64,000 nucleotides of DNA from Halosimplex salinum (lineage in GTDB: Archaea > Halobacteriota > Halobacteria > Halobacteriales > Haloarculaceae): the NCBI RefSeq assembly GCF_003730195.1, contig NZ_QWGG01000004.1, positions 248,001-312,000 of the forward strand. The letters run 5' to 3'. Positions within the stretch are counted from its first letter, which is position 1. The number at the start of each line of letters is the position of its first letter. Under the pieces are notes generated by a model that saw nothing but the letters and a program-made list of their open reading frames with translations, was not told the origin of the DNA and searched no databases. Made by a program: the position numbers and the translations under genes. Below are positions 1 to 9,788 of the stretch, piece after piece.

Positions 1-389
1 TCGGCGACCGCCACGGACCGCTGTGGGACGCCGGCTACGGCGCGGTCGTGACGCTCGTTCTCTCCGTGATCCCGTTCTCGCCGATAGCCGGCGGTGCGGC
101 GGCCGCGGCCCGTCGCGGCGGTGGCTATCTCGGCGGCGTCGGGATCGGGACGCTCGCAGGCGTCTTCGCGGCGGTCCCGCTCGCGCTCGTCCTGATACCT
201 GCCCTCCGCGTCGTCGCGTGGCTGGGCGTCGGGATATCGCCGTCGTCGCCCGCGTACGGTCCCTTTCTCGCGATCGTCGCGATGCTCTTTCTGGCGTACA
301 CCGTCGGGCTGTCGGCGGTGGGCGGGCTGGTCGGTGTCTGGACGGTCCGGCACACCGACCGGACGCTCGACCCGGCGCGGTGGCTGTAG
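1..389 (+). CDS. Small integral membrane protein, 5' end cut off by the window (DUF5518-like)
   Basis: The reading frame is open from the first bases of the window and ends with TAG at 387-389, so the start codon lies outside. The visible 129 residues hold three hydrophobic stretches separated by Gly/Ala-rich turns, including a GGAAAAARRGGG segment typical of small haloarchaeal membrane proteins of the DUF5518 kind. I assign that family only by resemblance; no function is known to me. The gene ends 45 bases before the mevalonate kinase start on the same strand and may be unrelated to it. Confidence 0.6.
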   Translation, partial: GDRHGPLWDAGYGAVVTLVLSVIPFSPIAGGAAAAARRGGGYLGGVGIGTLAGVFAAVPLALVLIPALRVVAWLGVGISPSSPAYGPFLAIVAMLFLAYTVGLSAVGGLVGVWTVRHTDRTLDPARWL

Positions 390-434
390 CGGCGTTCGGA
401 AACCCCTAACTCCCCGCGGGTTCGAGGGGCGGGC

Positions 435-1418
435 ATGGTTACCGCGAGCGCGCCCGGGAAGGTCTATCTCTTCGGGGAGCACGCAGTGGTGTACGGCGAA
501 CCGGCGGTGCCCTGCGCCATCGACCGCCGCGCGCGGGTGACGGTCGAGGAGCGCGAGGACGACCACCTGCGAGTCCACGCCGAGGACCTGAGCCTCGACG
601 GCTTCACCGTCGAGTACGGCGGGACGACCGACGCCGCCCCCGACGTGGACGTCTCCCAGTCGCTCGTCGAGGCCGCGACCGGCTACGTCGACGCCGCGGT
701 CGAACAGGCCCGGGAGGCCGCCGGCACGCCGCGGGCGGGCTTCGACATCACCATCGAGAGCGAGATCCCGCTGGGCGCCGGCCTGGGGTCGTCGGCCGCC
801 GTGACGGCGGCGGGCATCCTCGCGGCGACGCGCGAACTCGGCGCCGACCTCTCGACGAGAGAGGTCGCAGACCGAGCCTACCGAGCCGAACGCGCGGTGC
901 AGGAGGGCAACGCCTCCCGCGCCGACACCTTCTGCTCGGCGACGGGCGGCGCGGTCCGGGTGGAGGGGGACGACTGCCGGTCACTCGACGCGCCCGAACT
1001 CCCGTTCGTCGTCGGGTTCGACGGCGGCGCCGGCGACACGGGCGCGCTCGTCGCGGGCGTGCGCGAACTGAAAGACGAGTACGACTTCGCCGCCGACACG
1101 GTGGCGGCCATCGGCGATCTGGTCCGCAACGGCGAGGCGGCGCTGGAAGCGGGCGATCTGGACGAGCTCGGACAGCTGATGGACTTCAACCACGGGCTGC
1201 TGTCGGCGCTGGGCGTCTCCTCGCGGTCGCTGGACTCGATGGTGTGGGCGGCCCGCGACGCCGGCGCGCTCGGCGCGAAACTGACGGGCGCGGGCGGCGG
1301 CGGCTGTGTCGTCGCGCTCGACGACAGCGAGGAGACCGAGACCGCGCTCCGCTATCTCCCGGGCTGCGAGGAGACGTTCCGGGCGGAACTCGACACCGAC
1401 GGGGTCCGAGTGGAATGA
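435..1418 (+). CDS. mvk: Mevalonate kinase
   Basis: Phosphorylates mevalonate with ATP to 5-phosphomevalonate, the first committed kinase step toward archaeal isoprenoid lipids. The 327-residue protein has the GHMP-kinase layout: an N-terminal segment KVYLFGEHAVVYGEPAV, the ATP-binding loop PLGAGLGSSAAVT near residue 111, and the C-terminal motif KLTGAGGGGCV near residue 282. Length is normal for archaeal enzymes. Its last codon overlaps the start of isopentenyl phosphate kinase (ATGA), so the two are almost certainly co-translated. This pair defines the archaeal variant of the mevalonate pathway. Confidence 0.96.
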   Translation: MVTASAPGKVYLFGEHAVVYGEPAVPCAIDRRARVTVEEREDDHLRVHAEDLSLDGFTVEYGGTTDAAPDVDVSQSLVEAATGYVDAAVEQAREAAGTPRAGFDITIESEIPLGAGLGSSAAVTAAGILAATRELGADLSTREVADRAYRAERAVQEGNASRADTFCSATGGAVRVEGDDCRSLDAPELPFVVGFDGGAGDTGALVAGVRELKDEYDFAADTVAAIGDLVRNGEAALEAGDLDELGQLMDFNHGLLSALGVSSRSLDSMVWAARDAGALGAKLTGAGGGGCVVALDDSEETETALRYLPGCEETFRAELDTDGVRVE

Positions 1419-2155
1419 CGACCGTCCTCAAACTCGGCGGGAGCGTCGTCACGGAGAAGGACACGCCGGAGACAGTCGACGACGACGCCCTCGCGCGCGC
1501 TGCAGCGGCGGTCGCCGACGCGGAGGACGACGTCGTCGTCGTCCACGGCGGCGGGAGCTTCGGTCACCACGCCGCCGCCGAGCGCGGCGTCAGTTCGACC
1601 GAGGGGACGCGGTCGGCGGCCGACACGGTCGCCATCCACGGGGCGATGGGACGGCTCAACCGGGCCGTGCTCGACGCGCTCCACGAGGCGGGGGTCGAGG
1701 CGCTCCCCGTCCGACCGCTGTCCGTCGCCAGCCGAGACACCGAGGGCGAACTCTCGCTCCCGACCGGGAGCGTCGCGACGATGCTGGAGGAGGGGTTCAC
1801 GCCCGTGCTCCACGGCGACGGGGTCGCTCACGCGGGCGCGGGTGTGACGATCACGAGCGGCGATGACCTCGTGGTCGCCATCGCGAGGGGGCTCTCGGTC
1901 GACCGCGTCGGCCTGTGTTCGACGGTCCCGGGCGTCCTCGACGGCGAGGGGGACGTCGTCGAGCGGATCGAGCGGTTCTCGGACGTGGCCGACGCCGTCG
2001 GTGCGAGCGAGGCGACGGACGTGACCGGCGGGATGGCCGCGAAGGTCGAGACGCTGCTCGGCCTGTCCGCACCGGCGCACGTCTTCGGTCCCGACGGGCT
2101 CGCGGCGTTCCTCGCGGGCGGATCCCCGGGCACCGTCGTCGACGGTCGCGACTGA
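1415..2155 (+). CDS. ipk: Isopentenyl phosphate kinase
   Basis: Phosphorylates isopentenyl phosphate to isopentenyl diphosphate, the last step of the archaeal mevalonate pathway. I start at ATG 1415, which overlaps the mvk stop; the frame is open further upstream, but that segment is an Arg-rich shadow of mvk. The 246-residue protein belongs to the amino-acid-kinase fold: the nucleotide loop LKLGGSVVTEKD is at residues 4-15, and HGGGSFGHH near residue 41 contains the substrate-binding His typical of IPK. A late GGMAAKVE segment fits the ADP-binding helix. The context with mvk supports the call. Confidence 0.95.
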   Translation: MTTVLKLGGSVVTEKDTPETVDDDALARAAAAVADAEDDVVVVHGGGSFGHHAAAERGVSSTEGTRSAADTVAIHGAMGRLNRAVLDALHEAGVEALPVRPLSVASRDTEGELSLPTGSVATMLEEGFTPVLHGDGVAHAGAGVTITSGDDLVVAIARGLSVDRVGLCSTVPGVLDGEGDVVERIERFSDVADAVGASEATDVTGGMAAKVETLLGLSAPAHVFGPDGLAAFLAGGSPGTVVDGRD

Positions 2156-2222
2156 CGCCCGCCGACCGGTGATGGCTGACCGGAGACCCGCCGGTTATCA
2201 GGGAGCGTTCCCGTCGTCGTAA

Positions 2223-2231
2223 CCTATTTGG
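2223..2231 (+). promoter_or_regulatory. Candidate TATA box
   Basis: An AT-rich patch CCTATTTGG about 25-30 bases before ATG 2255, inside otherwise GC-rich DNA. It fits a leaderless haloarchaeal promoter for the acidic membrane protein. Confidence 0.45.
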
Positions 2232-2254
2232 CCGGGCTATGCAATGAGGGTGAT

Positions 2255-4048
2255 ATGACATCGGTCTCACGTGGAGCGGCATTTCGCTACGGCTTCTATC
2301 TCTTCTCGTACTGGCTGGGACTGCTCGTCTTCTGCGGCGCGCTGGTCGCCGGCGGCGGCTGGCTGCTGTATCAGCAGGTCGAGAGCGGCAGCGTCGGCTC
2401 GACCCGCGACGGCGCGCTCGCTGCCGTCGGCGGGTTCGCCGCCGTCCTCGGCGTCCTCGTCTACGGCGCGGGCCAGACTGGCCTCGCCTACAAACTCGTC
2501 GCGGACGCTACGGGTGTCGGCGTGGTCGGCGCGGTCGGCACGACTGCGGAGTCCGAGGACGCGGAGTCGGACGCCGAATCGGAGTCCGCGAACGGTGTCG
2601 CCGCGGCGGGCGGCGCCGCCGCGTCGGGAGACCCGCTCGAATCGGATAGCGAGCCGGTCGACCGACCCGAGCCACAGCCCCGCGAACCGGGAAGTGCGGG
2701 CCAGCGGAGCGGAGCGGCGGCCGAGGGCCGGTCGGACTCGTCGGGCGACGGCGCGACTGCTCCGGCCGACGGGTCCGTCGCCGACGACGCGGCGACCGAC
2801 GACCGAACAGACGTGCCGACCGACGACGCGGCGACCGACGACCGACCGGACTCGCCGGTCGTCGAACCGTCGGCCGACGCCGATACGGAAGCCGTGACGT
2901 CCGAAACTGCCGCGGAGTCCGACGACGACCGGTCGACGACCGTTCTGCCGGTGGACGACGAGCCGGTTGACGACGCAACCGACGAGGAACCGGCCGACGA
3001 GCGGACAGGCGAGTCCGGGTCCGGTGAGTGGGGGCCCGCAGGCGTCGCCGCGGGCGGACCGCCGGACGGCGACGAACCGGGAGACGACTCCGCGGACGAA
3101 TCACGAGCGGACGACGCGTCCGAACCCGACGACTCCTCCGTCGTGGAACCGGGCCCGGCGGAGAACGAGGCCGACGAGAGTTCCTCCGACGGACCGAGTG
3201 ACGGCGGCGACGAGGGCGAGGGGCCGTTCCCCGAGGACGTCGCGAACGAGAGCGACATCGCGGAGGAACTGGGCTTCGGCCAGGGAGACGGTCCCGCTCC
3301 GACGGCCGGCGACGCCGACCAGTCGTTCCCGGGTACCGACGACGAACCCGAAGCGGACGCCGAACCGGAGGCCGCTCCGGCCGACGCTCCCGACCGGGAG
3401 GGGGATTCGGCACCCGTCGAACCGGTCGACGACGAACCGACCGACGACCGCGGCGACCCGCTGTTCGGTTCCGCCGACGAGAGCGACCCGCTCGCGTCGG
3501 ACGACGGATCGGACGACGGGTCGGCCGACGACCTGTTCGCGGGCGACGATGCCGAGAGCGGCGACCCGCTCGCTCCGAGCGGCGGAGACGACGCCTCGCT
3601 TTCGTCTGAAGACGGTGCCGACGACGGGTCACTTCCGTCGGAGAGCGGGACCGACGACGACTCGCTTTCCTCGGAAGCAGCCGGTAACGGGGAGGAGAGC
3701 CCGGGAGACGACGAGGCCGCCGAACCGACCGGGTCCCCCGACCTGTTCTCGTCGGCGAACGGAGACTCGACAGACCCGCTGACGCGCGGCGACGAGGACG
3801 ACCCGCTGGCACCCAACAGCGACACCGACCCGCTCGCGTCGGGCGCGGACGGCGCAGAGGGTTCGGTCGCTGAAGACCCGGCGGACGGGCTTTCCGGGGA
3901 TTCGTCGACGGTGTCGGATTCCTCCGCGGACTCGGACGCGTTCGTCGCGGCCGACGAGGGTTCGGAGGAGGACGGCGACGAGGGCGCGGGAGCGGACGAG
4001 AGCGGGGGCGGCTGGACGACGGGGAGCGGGCACATGGGCGAGGAGTGA
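2255..4048 (+). CDS. Two-helix membrane protein with a very long acidic, DPL-repeat tail (DUF7139-like)
   Basis: The 597-residue protein starts at ATG 2255, placed by the TATA-like patch about 25 bases upstream. Residues 14-40 and 52-78 are hydrophobic and predict two membrane helices. From about residue 95 to the end the chain is almost only Asp, Glu, Ser, Gly, Pro and Ala, so it should be disordered and highly charged. The last third carries a recurring DPL motif ([35 protein letters not shown]), about eight copies between 3455 and 3850. It lies between ipk and RNase J on the same strand. I do not know its function; DUF7139 membership is from memory. Confidence 0.85.
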   Translation: MTSVSRGAAFRYGFYLFSYWLGLLVFCGALVAGGGWLLYQQVESGSVGSTRDGALAAVGGFAAVLGVLVYGAGQTGLAYKLVADATGVGVVGAVGTTAESEDAESDAESESANGVAAAGGAAASGDPLESDSEPVDRPEPQPREPGSAGQRSGAAAEGRSDSSGDGATAPADGSVADDAATDDRTDVPTDDAATDDRPDSPVVEPSADADTEAVTSETAAESDDDRSTTVLPVDDEPVDDATDEEPADERTGESGSGEWGPAGVAAGGPPDGDEPGDDSADESRADDASEPDDSSVVEPGPAENEADESSSDGPSDGGDEGEGPFPEDVANESDIAEELGFGQGDGPAPTAGDADQSFPGTDDEPEADAEPEAAPADAPDREGDSAPVEPVDDEPTDDRGDPLFGSADESDPLASDDGSDDGSADDLFAGDDAESGDPLAPSGGDDASLSSEDGADDGSLPSESGTDDDSLSSEAAGNGEESPGDDEAAEPTGSPDLFSSANGDSTDPLTRGDEDDPLAPNSDTDPLASGADGAEGSVAEDPADGLSGDSSTVSDSSADSDAFVAADEGSEEDGDEGAGADESGGGWTTGSGHMGEE

Positions 4049-4073
4049 CAGCGCGCGGAGACGAGCCGTACTC

Positions 4074-4082
4074 TTTTTAAAA
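4074..4082 (+). promoter_or_regulatory. TATA box upstream of RNase J
   Basis: The run CTTTTTAAAAC just after the stop at 4048 is a strong archaeal TATA element. If used, transcription begins near 4105, giving a leader of about 220 bases before ATG 4329. Confidence 0.55.
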
Positions 4083-4148
4083 CCTCGACGTATAGGTGGA
4101 GATAACCGAGCATACGGCCGCCTGGGTCGCAGTAGGGGCGGCCGGCTG

Positions 4149-4169
4149 ACGCATCGGGCGCCGATGCGT
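4149..4169 (+). other. 9-bp stem-loop in the RNase J leader
   Basis: Bases 4149-4157 (ACGCATCGG) pair perfectly with 4161-4169 around a three-base GCG loop. It sits in the roughly 220-base untranslated region between the TATA box near 4078 and the rnj start, where haloarchaeal genes normally have almost no leader. Confidence 0.5.
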
Positions 4170-4328
4170 GCTGGACTCCGGCCATCGCCGGTGACGCGCG
4201 GGCCGCTGCGATTTCGCGGCTCTCGTGTCGACGGACCGGGACGGTTCGGAGCGCGGCAGTCACGCAAGCGTCCACTGTTCGCCGGCCGCCACCGCGTCCG
4301 CGGGCGAGCCTCCCTCGGAGTGCAAACC

Positions 4329-5669
4329 ATGGAAATCGAAATCGCAACTATCGGCGGCTACGAGGAAGTCGGTCGCCAGATGACGGCAGTTCGTGCGGGC
4401 GACGACGTCGTGATCTTCGACATGGGCCTGAACCTGTCGAAGGTCCTCATCCACGACAACGTCGAGACCGAACGGATGCACAGCTTGGACCTGATCGACA
4501 TGGGCGCGATCCCCGACGACCGCGTCATGTCCGACCTGGAAGGTGACGTGAAGGCCATCGTACCGACACACGGCCACCTCGACCACATCGCGGCCATCCC
4601 GAAACTGGCCCACCGCTACGACGCGCCGATCGTCGCCTCGCCGTTCACGCTCGCGCTCGTCGAACAGCAGATCAAGAGCGAGGAGAAGTTCGGCGTCCAG
4701 AACGACCTCGTCGAGATGGAAGCCGGCGAGACGATGAGCATCGGCGAGGAGAACGAACTCGAGTTCGTCAACGTCACTCACTCGATCATCGACGCGATCA
4801 ACCCGGTCCTCCACACCCCCGAGGGCGCTATCGTCTACGGGCTGGACAAGCGCATGGACCACTCGCCGGTCATCGGCGACCCCATCGACATGGACCGGTT
4901 CCGCGAGATCGGCGAGGAAGGCGTCCTCTGCTACATCGAGGACTGTACCAACGCGAACAAGAAGGGACGCACCCCCTCGGAGTCCGTCGCGCGCAAGCAC
5001 CTGAAAGACGTGATGTACAGTCTGGAGGACTACGACGGCGGCATCGTCGCCACGACCTTCAGTTCCCACATCGCGCGCGTCACCTCGCTCGTCGAGTTCG
5101 CCGAGGACATCGGGCGCCAGCCCGTCCTCCTCGGTCGCTCGATGGAGAAGTACTCGGGCACTGCAGAGCGACTCGACTTCGTCGACTTCCCGGACGACCT
5201 GGGGATGTACGGCCACCGCAAGTCCGTCGACCGCACGTTCAAGCGGATCATGAACGAGGGCAAGGAGAACTACCTCCCCATCGTGACGGGCCACCAGGGC
5301 GAACCGCGCGCCATGCTCACCCGCATGGGCCGCGGCGAGACGCCCTACGAACTGGACGACGGCGACAAGGTCATCTTCTCGGCGCGGGTCATCCCCGAGC
5401 CGACCAACGAGGGCCAGCGCTACCAGAGCGAGCGCCTGCTGGGGATGCAGGGCGCGCGCATCTACGACGACATCCACGTGTCGGGCCACCTCTGCAAGGA
5501 GGGCCACTACGAGATGCTCGACGCGCTCCAGCCTGAGAACGTCATCCCGGCCCATCAGGACATGAGTGGGTACGCCGACTACGTCGACCTCGCGGAGAGC
5601 GAGGGATACAAGCTGGGCGAGGACCTGCACGTCACCCGCAACGGCAACATGATCCAGCTGGTCGAGTGA
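4329..5669 (+). CDS. rnj: Ribonuclease J (archaeal metallo-beta-lactamase/beta-CASP RNase)
   Basis: A 5'-to-3' exoribonuclease (in some species also endoribonuclease) acting in mRNA decay and RNA maturation. The 446-residue protein starts at ATG 4329 ([18 protein letters not shown]); the open upstream frame is Arg-rich leader sequence. The zinc-binding signature [11 protein letters not shown] lies near residue 79, and beta-CASP motifs follow ([11 protein letters not shown] near residue 320, [14 protein letters not shown] near residue 383). It is one base upstream of the prenyl synthase gene, so an essential RNase is co-transcribed with lipid biosynthesis, an arrangement I recall in other haloarchaea. 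Confidence 0.95.
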   Translation: MEIEIATIGGYEEVGRQMTAVRAGDDVVIFDMGLNLSKVLIHDNVETERMHSLDLIDMGAIPDDRVMSDLEGDVKAIVPTHGHLDHIAAIPKLAHRYDAPIVASPFTLALVEQQIKSEEKFGVQNDLVEMEAGETMSIGEENELEFVNVTHSIIDAINPVLHTPEGAIVYGLDKRMDHSPVIGDPIDMDRFREIGEEGVLCYIEDCTNANKKGRTPSESVARKHLKDVMYSLEDYDGGIVATTFSSHIARVTSLVEFAEDIGRQPVLLGRSMEKYSGTAERLDFVDFPDDLGMYGHRKSVDRTFKRIMNEGKENYLPIVTGHQGEPRAMLTRMGRGETPYELDDGDKVIFSARVIPEPTNEGQRYQSERLLGMQGARIYDDIHVSGHLCKEGHYEMLDALQPENVIPAHQDMSGYADYVDLAESEGYKLGEDLHVTRNGNMIQLVE

Positions 5670-5670
5670 G

Positions 5671-6711
5671 ATGAACGGGCAGTCCCAGGCGGCCGTCGAG
5701 CGGGCTATCGTCGAGCGCCGTGAGCTGGTCAACGAGGCCATCGCGGTCGAACTCCCGGTCGAGCATCCCGAGCGCCTCTACGAGGCGACGCGGTACCTGC
5801 TCGATGCCGGCGGGAAGCGGCTCCGACCGACCGTCCTCCTGCTGGTCGCGGAGTCGCTCGCCGACGTGGACGCCGACGCCGTCGACTACCGGTCGTTCCC
5901 GGTCGGTGACGACGCGGTCGACATGTTGCGGGCCGCGGTGAGCGTCGAGGTCATCCAGACGTTCACGCTCATCCACGACGACATCATGGACGACGACGAC
6001 CTGCGGCGCGGCGTCCCGTCGGTCCACCGCGAGTACGACCTCTCGACGGCGATCCTCGCCGGGGACACCCTCTACTCGAAAGCCTTCCAGCAACTGCTCG
6101 AGACCGGCGCCGACCCCGCCGACACCAACACGGCGGCGCTGGAACTCGCCACCACCTGCACGAAGATCTGTGAGGGCCAGTCGCTCGACATCGACTTCGA
6201 GTCCCGCGGCGCCGTCTCGACCGACGAGTACCTCGAGATGGTCGAACTGAAGACCGCCGTGCTGTACGCCGCCAGCGCCGCCATCGCCGCGACGCTGCTC
6301 GGCGCCGACGACGAGACCGTCGACTCGCTGTACGGCTACGGCCTCGACGTCGGTCGCGCCTTCCAGATCCAGGACGACCTCCTCGATCTGACCACGCCGA
6401 GCGAGAAACTCGGCAAACAGCGCGGCTCCGACCTCGTGGAGGGCAAGCAGACGCTCATCACGCTGCACGCCCGCGAGCAGGGCGTCGACGTCGACGACCT
6501 CGTCGAGACCGACTCCGTCGAGGCCGTCGACGAAGCGGAGATCGAGGCCGCCGTCGACCGCCTCCACGACGTGGGCAGCATCGAGTACGCCCGCGAGACC
6601 GCCCGAGAACTGATCGTCAGCGGGAAGGACAACCTGAAAGTCCTCCCCGACAACGACGCGCGCGACCGACTCGAGGACATCGCCGACTACCTCATCGAAC
6701 GCGAGTACTGA
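5671..6711 (+). CDS. idsA: Geranylgeranyl/farnesyl diphosphate synthase
   Basis: A chain-elongating trans-prenyltransferase condensing isopentenyl diphosphate with allylic diphosphates to give the C20 precursor of archaeal ether lipids. The 346-residue protein has both aspartate-rich motifs: the first, DDIMDDDD followed by RRG, near residue 104, and the second, DDLLD, near residue 235. GGKRLRP near residue 47 is the conserved IPP-binding segment. The start is one base after the rnj stop, implying translational coupling. Product chain length cannot be read with certainty. Confidence 0.95.
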   Translation: MNGQSQAAVERAIVERRELVNEAIAVELPVEHPERLYEATRYLLDAGGKRLRPTVLLLVAESLADVDADAVDYRSFPVGDDAVDMLRAAVSVEVIQTFTLIHDDIMDDDDLRRGVPSVHREYDLSTAILAGDTLYSKAFQQLLETGADPADTNTAALELATTCTKICEGQSLDIDFESRGAVSTDEYLEMVELKTAVLYAASAAIAATLLGADDETVDSLYGYGLDVGRAFQIQDDLLDLTTPSEKLGKQRGSDLVEGKQTLITLHAREQGVDVDDLVETDSVEAVDEAEIEAAVDRLHDVGSIEYARETARELIVSGKDNLKVLPDNDARDRLEDIADYLIEREY

Positions 6712-6803
6712 CCCCGGATCCCCTCGGTCTTCTCGACGGCACCAGACGACCGCGAGTCCCGACGTCGGGGAACGTTCTTCCGCGACGAGCCCCTACTGCG
6801 TCC

Positions 6804-6986
6804 GTGTCCGACGACGACCTCACCGGCCCGTGGGTGCTCGCGCTCGGGGCGCTCGCGGTCGGCGTGGCCGCCGTCGCGGCGAGAGCGCTCCGACGGCGCG
6901 GAGACGACGACGAGCCCGGCGAGCCTGACGAGTTCGGCGAGCCCAAAGAGCCCGACGAGCCCGACGAGACGGCGCGACGCGACTGA
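6804..6986 (+). CDS. Small single-helix membrane protein
   Basis: A 60-residue reading frame from GTG 6804: a short acidic N-terminus, one hydrophobic helix (residues 9-27, Ala/Val/Leu), two to three Arg, then an acidic Pro-rich tail with a GEPDEFGEP-like repeat. The positive residues just after the helix and the amino-acid balance look like a real haloarchaeal small membrane protein rather than an Arg-rich shadow frame. No family recognised. It stands alone between idsA and the YihY gene. Confidence 0.55.
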   Translation: MSDDDLTGPWVLALGALAVGVAAVAARALRRRGDDDEPGEPDEFGEPKEPDEPDETARRD

Positions 6987-7041
6987 GTCGGGACGGGGGC
7001 GGCCGCGGCCGCTCGGTCGGCGGAGCCGCGTCCGTTACAGG

Positions 7042-7050
7042 AATTTTAGG
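7042..7050 (+). promoter_or_regulatory. TATA box for the YihY/BrkB gene
   Basis: AATTTTAGG lies 22-30 bases before ATG 7072, the spacing expected for a leaderless transcript. Confidence 0.6.
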
Positions 7051-7071
7051 TCTCGTGCCCGTATCACCGGT

Positions 7072-7848
7072 ATGCCGCGTCTGGCCGACGTCCTCGACGC
7101 CGCGCTCACGGCGGCGCGGGTCGCGGACGAGCACGACATCAAGTACCCCGCGGCCGCGTTCGCCTACTACGCGTTCGTCTCGTTTCTCCCGGTGACGGTG
7201 CTGGCGCTGGCGGTCCTCGGCGATCGGTCGGCCGCAGAGGTCCGGGCCGCGATGCCGCGGTTGCTGACGCCGGAGGCCCGGCGACTCGTCACGGAATCGA
7301 TCGGGACGGCCTCCGGGCGGACCGGGGCGACGATGCTCGCCATCGTCGTGTTCGCCTGGAGCGGCGCGAACATGGGCGTGGACTTCCAGTCGGTCGTCGA
7401 ACGCGTCGAGGGGACCGACGAGCCACCCCTGGTCGAACAGCTCCGCGACGCCGTCCGCGTCCTCGGGTCGCTCTCGCTGGCGGCGCTGGCAGTCGTCTTC
7501 ACCGGCGGGGTCTTCTCGCAACTGTCGGCCGGCCCGCTCACCGCGGTCGCCTGGCCGCTCGTGCTTCTGGGCGTGCTCGTCCTCGCGTTCCTCCCGCTGT
7601 ACTACCTTCCCTCGACGCTCGTCACGTCACCGTCGGGCGCGTTACCGGGGGCGCTCACGGCCGCGGTCGGATGGACGGTCCTGATACTCGGCATCCAGTT
7701 CTACGTCGCGAACGCCGGCCAGTACGCGCTCTACGGCATCCTCAGCGGCGTGATCCTCATCCTGACGAGCCTCTACCTCGCCGCGCTCGTCCTCATGCTC
7801 GGCGTGGTCGTCAACGCGACGCGGAACCGCGAGGATCGGTCGAACTGA
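7072..7848 (+). CDS. YihY/virulence factor BrkB family membrane protein
   Basis: A 258-residue polytopic membrane protein. The N-terminal part has the family pattern of an amphipathic helix followed by YPAAAFAYYAFVSFLPVTVLAL; four to five more hydrophobic helices follow, with the usual gap before the last two. Bacterial members were once called RNase BN, which was later shown to be wrong; the molecular role is unknown. It is transcribed from its own TATA box and is not clearly part of an operon. Confidence 0.85.
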   Translation: MPRLADVLDAALTAARVADEHDIKYPAAAFAYYAFVSFLPVTVLALAVLGDRSAAEVRAAMPRLLTPEARRLVTESIGTASGRTGATMLAIVVFAWSGANMGVDFQSVVERVEGTDEPPLVEQLRDAVRVLGSLSLAALAVVFTGGVFSQLSAGPLTAVAWPLVLLGVLVLAFLPLYYLPSTLVTSPSGALPGALTAAVGWTVLILGIQFYVANAGQYALYGILSGVILILTSLYLAALVLMLGVVVNATRNREDRSN

Positions 7849-7936
7849 CTCGGGGGACGGTCGCCGACCTGCCGACGGCAGTGTCGGTGCGCAGGACGGA
7901 AGCGACGGACAGCAGTCGCGACGTCGAACCCAACGC

Positions 7937-7946
7937 GGTTTTTACG
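7937..7946 (+). promoter_or_regulatory. TATA box for gltX
   Basis: GGTTTTTACG is centred about 27 bases before ATG 7969, fitting a leaderless message. Confidence 0.6.
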
Positions 7947-7968
7947 CGGGGGCGAGAACCCACGCCCA

Positions 7969-9702
7969 ATGGACGACGACGTACGCGAGCAGGCCGAGGA
8001 GGCCGCCGAGGTGAACGCGCTGTTCAACGCGCTGAAACACGACAGCGACGCACAGGTGGGCGCTATCATGGGCCCGCTGATGGGCCAGAACCCCGACTTC
8101 CGGGAGTACGGCGACCAGATGGCGGGTGTCGTCGCGCCGGTGGTCGAGCGGGTCAACGGGATGAGTGCGTCGGAACAGCGCGAGCGACTCGCCGAACTCG
8201 CCCCGGAGAAGGTCGAGGAACTCGACGCCGAGGAGGAGGAAGACGACCAGATCCTTCCAGATCTACCGAACGTCGACGAGCACGACGAGGTGCGGATGCG
8301 CATGGCACCCAACCCGAACGGGCCGTGGCACCTCGGGAGCGCGCGGATGCCGTCGGTCATCGGGACGTACAAGGAGATGTACGACGGCTGGATGCTCTGC
8401 CGGTTCGACGACACCGACCCCGAGACAAAGCGGCCGGACCTGGACGCCTACGACGAGATTCTGGAGGCCGTCGACTTCCTCGGCTTCGAACCGGACGAGG
8501 TGATCAAGGCCAGCGACCGCCTCGACGTCTACTACGACCACGCGCGAGAGCTGATCGACCTCGGTGGCGCGTACACCTGCTCCTGTTCCGGCGAGGCGTT
8601 CTCCGACATGAAGAACTCCGGGGAGGCCTGCCCCCACCGGGACAAGGACAGCGAGACCGTCCACGAGGAGTTCGAGGACATGGTCGCGGGCGAGTACGAG
8701 AGCGGCGAGATGGTCCTGCGGGTGAAGACCGACATCACGCACAAGAACCCCGCACTGCGGGACTTCGTCGCCTTCAGGATGATCGACACGCCCCACCCCC
8801 GCGAGGAGGCCGCCGAGTACCGCTGCTGGCCGATGCTGGACTTCCAGAGCGGGATCGACGACCACCTGACCGGGATCACGCACATCATCCGCGGGATCGA
8901 CCTGCAGGACTCGGCCAAGCGCCAGGGGTTCGTCTACGACTACTTCGGCTGGGAGTACCCCGAGGTCGTCCACTGGGGGCACGTCCAGATCGACGCCTAC
9001 GACGTGCCGATGAGCACGTCGACCATCATCGAGAAGATCGAAGCGGGCGACCTGACGGGATGGGACGACCCGCGCGCGCCGACCATCGCGAGCCTGCGCC
9101 GACGCGGCATCCGCGGCGAGGCCATCGTCGACGCGATGGTCGAACTGGGCACGTCGTCGTCGAACGTCGACCTCGCGATGTCGTCCATCTACGCGAACAA
9201 CCGCGACATGATCGACGAGGAGACCGACCGCGCATTCCTCGTGCGCGAGGACGGGCCGGACGTCGAGGGAGCGGTCACGATGCCGGTCTCCGGCGGTCCC
9301 GACGCGGCGGAACCGCCCGTCCACCCGAACCACGAGGACCGCGGGCGACGACACGTGCCCGTCGACGACGCGGTGATGCTCGAAGCGGGCGACGTCCCCG
9401 AAGCCGGCGAGCGCGTCTGGCTCAAGGGCTTCGGCTGCGTCCGCCGCGAGGACGGGGCACTGGTCGCGACCGGCGACGACCTCGACGTGGTCCGGGCGGG
9501 CGACGTGCCGGTCGTCCACTGGGCGCCCGCCGACGGCCCGCGGATCCGCCTGCGGACGATGGACGGCGACGTGACCGGCGTCGCCGAGCCCGGCGTCGTC
9601 GAGTACGACGAGGACACGATGCTCCAGTTCGAACGCGTCGGGTTCGCCCGCCTCGACGACCTCGACAGCGACCCCGCCGTCGCCTACTACGCACATCCCT
9701 GA
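7969..9702 (+). CDS. gltX: Glutamate--tRNA ligase (archaeal type)
   Basis: Charges tRNA(Glu), and in archaea usually also misacylates tRNA(Gln) for later amidation by GatDE. The 577-residue class I synthetase has an N-terminal helical extension of about 95 residues, then the HIGH-type motif PNPNGPWHLGSARM near residue 117. The KMSKS-type site VPMSTSTII is near residue 346. The C-terminal beta-barrel anticodon-binding region is of the archaeal/eukaryotic type, not the bacterial helical cage. The start is fixed by the TATA box about 27 bases upstream. Confidence 0.96.
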   Translation: MDDDVREQAEEAAEVNALFNALKHDSDAQVGAIMGPLMGQNPDFREYGDQMAGVVAPVVERVNGMSASEQRERLAELAPEKVEELDAEEEEDDQILPDLPNVDEHDEVRMRMAPNPNGPWHLGSARMPSVIGTYKEMYDGWMLCRFDDTDPETKRPDLDAYDEILEAVDFLGFEPDEVIKASDRLDVYYDHARELIDLGGAYTCSCSGEAFSDMKNSGEACPHRDKDSETVHEEFEDMVAGEYESGEMVLRVKTDITHKNPALRDFVAFRMIDTPHPREEAAEYRCWPMLDFQSGIDDHLTGITHIIRGIDLQDSAKRQGFVYDYFGWEYPEVVHWGHVQIDAYDVPMSTSTIIEKIEAGDLTGWDDPRAPTIASLRRRGIRGEAIVDAMVELGTSSSNVDLAMSSIYANNRDMIDEETDRAFLVREDGPDVEGAVTMPVSGGPDAAEPPVHPNHEDRGRRHVPVDDAVMLEAGDVPEAGERVWLKGFGCVRREDGALVATGDDLDVVRAGDVPVVHWAPADGPRIRLRTMDGDVTGVAEPGVVEYDEDTMLQFERVGFARLDDLDSDPAVAYYAHP

Positions 9703-9788
9703 CCGCTGCGTCGACGACGTTACGGCTCGTCAGGGTGGTGTCGACCGGACCGTCCGTCGGCGATGGCGCGAACCCGTTCCAGTGCGGA

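Noticed and set aside
2488-4347. A 619-codon Ser-rich minus-strand frame opposite the acidic membrane protein
   Set aside because: GAC/GAG/TCG codons read as GTC/CTC/CGA or shifted Ser codons on the other strand; no start, signal or domain is credible, and it runs into rnj.
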